DNA of 7,887 bases from NCBI GenBank assembly GCA_050050435.1, contig JASFUE010000149.1:1-7887 (forward strand). The letters run 5' to 3'. Positions within the stretch are counted from its first letter, which is position 1. Each line of letters opens with the position of its first letter. Origin of the DNA: SG8-40 sp050050435. GTDB taxonomy: Bacteria; Pseudomonadota; Gammaproteobacteria; Burkholderiales; Eutrophovitaceae. This document shows positions 6,600 to 7,887 of the stretch, in pieces. The notes under the pieces were generated by a model. The model was not told the origin of the DNA and ran no database searches. It was given only the letters and a program-made list of their open reading frames with translations. Position numbers and translations under genes: made by a program.

Positions 6600-7321
6600 C
6601 GTTTGATCACCACCCTCTGATACAGGCCGCCAAAAAAAGTTGTCTTGTCCACGTCCTGCACCGCCGCCGGGCCGAGCCACTGGCTGACATCGGTTTGCCA
6701 CAGGTCCAGCGCATAAGGTTCCAGACGCGTCAGCAACGGCTTCATCAACAAACGAAGCGGATTGAACCGGTGCGGGCGATGGTAATCGACTATCACCACC
6801 CGACCTCCCGGCTTGACCACCCGCAGCACTTCCTCCAGGGTCTGGCGCCGGACCTCTGCGGGTTGTTCATGCAACAGGAAAAAAACGATCACCTGATCAT
6901 AGGATCCCGAATCGAACCCAAGTCGGGTCGCGTCACGACAAAAAAGCGAAACCGGTGCCTGCTGTGGTAATTTGCGCTGCAAGTTGCGCAACTGAATCGG
7001 CACCACGTCGACCACGTCAAGCGACGCTCGCGGTGCCAGCCGCGATACGAGGGCTGTCGTGAAATCGCCGTAGACGCAGGCAACCTGCAATGTCTTGCCC
7101 TTGAGCCGCGGGGCCAACGCGGCCAATACCGCATCGCGCAAACGCCGGTAATTGCCAAACAGGATCAGATTGACGGCAAGCATGCGGTCGAAGAATCGCA
7201 CCGCACGCGGATGAATGTAGGCCCACCAGTAGGTTTCGGTCAGATAGTCTGGAATCTCCGCAACGCCGGACGTGTCGATATCGGCGAGCGGCAAAGCGCC
7301 CGGATCGAATTCTTGATACAT
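6596..7321 (-). CDS. rquA: Rhodoquinone biosynthesis protein RquA
   Basis: RquA replaces a methoxy group of ubiquinone with an amino group taken from S-adenosylmethionine, giving rhodoquinone, the low-potential carrier used with fumarate reductase and related anaerobic or hypoxic respiration. The protein has 241 residues, close to family length. It has the RquA signatures: PDYLTETYWWAYIHP (25-39), NLILFGNYRRLRD (51-63), LQVACVYGD (78-86), LDVVDVVPIQLRNL (101-114), FFLLHEQP (147-154), PGGRVVIVDYHRP (171-183), LEPYALDLW (200-208) and TTFFGGLYQ (227-235). The fold is class I methyltransferase, but the normal glycine-rich motif I (DxGxGxG) is replaced by ACVYGD, as expected for RquA rather than a methylating enzyme such as UbiE or UbiG. 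There is no signal peptide. ATG 7321 is chosen over the in-frame ATG at 7402 because AAGGAA lies 7 bases upstream. First gene of a three-gene operon; its TGA overlaps the next GTG. Confidence 0.92.
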   Translation of the reverse strand: MYQEFDPGALPLADIDTSGVAEIPDYLTETYWWAYIHPRAVRFFDRMLAVNLILFGNYRRLRDAVLAALAPRLKGKTLQVACVYGDFTTALVSRLAPRASLDVVDVVPIQLRNLQRKLPQQAPVSLFCRDATRLGFDSGSYDQVIVFFLLHEQPAEVRRQTLEEVLRVVKPGGRVVIVDYHRPHRFNPLRLLMKPLLTRLEPYALDLWQTDVSQWLGPAAVQDVDKTTFFGGLYQRVVIKR

Positions 7322-7813
7322 GCATTTGTTCCTTGTTCCGGGATTTTCCGCCACGCTCCCTGTATGAGCCGGGAGACAACCATATCCGCCGTACCGGTAC
7401 ACGCTCTCGTCAGAAGAACAACCGGAACGACATCATGTTGCAGTTCTGCAAATACCCGGACACACAGCCGGGAAGCCGCTTGCGAATCAATGTGCATATC
7501 GACGAATATCAAAAAGCAAAACCCTGATACTGCCCGGCAGTGCGACATCACCCACAATCACACCGTCGCCCCTCATCACCGGGATTTGATACCGGTTGGC
7601 ACGTTTGGTTCTCGCCTGAATGCGGTTCCGGTCAAATCAATGGCAGAGCGCAGAACTTCGTCTTCGAAGCCCGGCCAGGCGGTATCAGCGCATCGACCCA
7701 TGCTACTTCGGAGATAATACGCATCCAGACCACGGGCCGGCACGTACCTGAACTCAGCAACCTAACGCTTCCCGCGGCCGGATCTATTGACCTGGAACAA
7801 GGTAACGAACTTT
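7322..7813. other. Gene-poor stretch between rquA and a divergent gene
   Basis: About 490 bases without a convincing gene. Open frames of 64-168 codons cross it on both strands but lack good ribosome-binding sites, look low in coding character and run into rquA antisense. It should hold the rquA promoter (minus) and the promoter of the gene starting at 7814 (plus). I see no clean sigma70 hexamer pair, no TTGAT-N4-ATCAA FNR/ANR site and no tRNA. A short palindrome, ACTGCCCGGCAGT, lies in the middle. GATAAT at 7713-7718 could be a -10 for the plus gene but lacks a matching -35. Confidence 0.5.
7329..7334 (-). promoter_or_regulatory. Ribosome-binding site of rquA
   Basis: AAGGAA on the minus strand, 7 bases before ATG 7321. 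It sets the start of rquA and excludes the upstream in-frame ATG at 7402. Confidence 0.7.
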
Positions 7814-7887
7814 ATGCACGCAACGCTACAAAGACTGAATCAACTGGATTTTCCCGGCATCGAGCGTCGCAGACTGGAGACGCTGCA
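7814..7887 (+). CDS. 5' end of a gene, possibly an ArsS-like radical SAM protein; cut by window edge
   Basis: Only 24 codons are visible (MHATLQRLNQLDFPGIERRR, then LETL). ATG 7814 has AAGG 11 bases upstream and the frame stays open to the edge. The pattern 'L.R......F..I.R..LETLQ' is how several radical SAM/Cys-rich proteins of the ArsS (arsenosugar biosynthesis) group begin, just before the CxxxCxxC cluster motif. That motif lies outside the window, so the assignment is recall-based and weak. The gene is divergent from rquA and about 490 bases away from it. Confidence 0.5.
   Translation, partial: MHATLQRLNQLDFPGIERRRLETL

Noticed and set aside
7240..7557. 105-codon minus-strand open frame upstream of rquA
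   Set aside because: It overlaps the rquA start in a different frame and has no good ribosome-binding site; a small real gene cannot be fully excluded.
7322..7813. FNR/ANR site (TTGAT-N4-ATCAA) expected upstream of rquA
   Set aside because: Several TTGAT half-sites occur, but none has a matching second half at the right spacing.

Overview
The window is a stretch of moderately GC-rich bacterial chromosome with compact, conventional gene layout. The protein families (CaiB/BaiF CoA-transferase, exported glutathione peroxidase, a Gre-like factor of the 'MSRAFVK' type, RquA) point to a proteobacterium, most likely beta- or gammaproteobacterial. The genus cannot be fixed from the sequence alone. 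I see no mobile element, CRISPR array, tRNA or rRNA.

Left part (1-1867): a class III (CaiB/BaiF) CoA-transferase on the minus strand, lacking only its last few codons at the window edge, is divergent from a secreted glutathione-peroxidase-family protein on the plus strand. Middle (1902-4228): an N-acyl-D-amino-acid deacylase-type amidohydrolase, convergent with the peroxidase, and upstream of it a short GreA/GreB-like transcription factor. Both are on the minus strand and separated by about 150 bases.

Right part (4480-7321): the most interesting piece, a tightly coupled three-gene minus-strand operon. It begins with rquA, the gene for making rhodoquinone from ubiquinone, which supports fumarate-reducing or other low-potential anaerobic respiration. 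It continues with an exported START/SRPBCC-fold protein and ends with a large lipoprotein of unknown function. The junctions are 4-base GTGA and ATGA overlaps, so the three proteins are probably made together. SRPBCC/COQ10-type proteins are known quinone binders in mitochondria. A plausible but unproven reading is that the two envelope proteins handle, sense or use the quinone whose head group RquA remodels.

About 490 bases without a convincing gene lie upstream of rquA. After them, a plus-strand gene begins at 7814 and is cut by the window end. Its short N-terminus resembles the start of ArsS-like radical SAM proteins, but the diagnostic cysteines lie outside the window.

Gene starts were chosen from ribosome-binding sites, signal peptides and overlaps. 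This matters for the amidohydrolase (GTG at 3578), the SRPBCC protein (GTG at 6599), the peroxidase (ATG at 1325), the Gre-like factor (ATG at 4228) and rquA (ATG at 7321), all of which have longer in-frame reading frames that look spurious.
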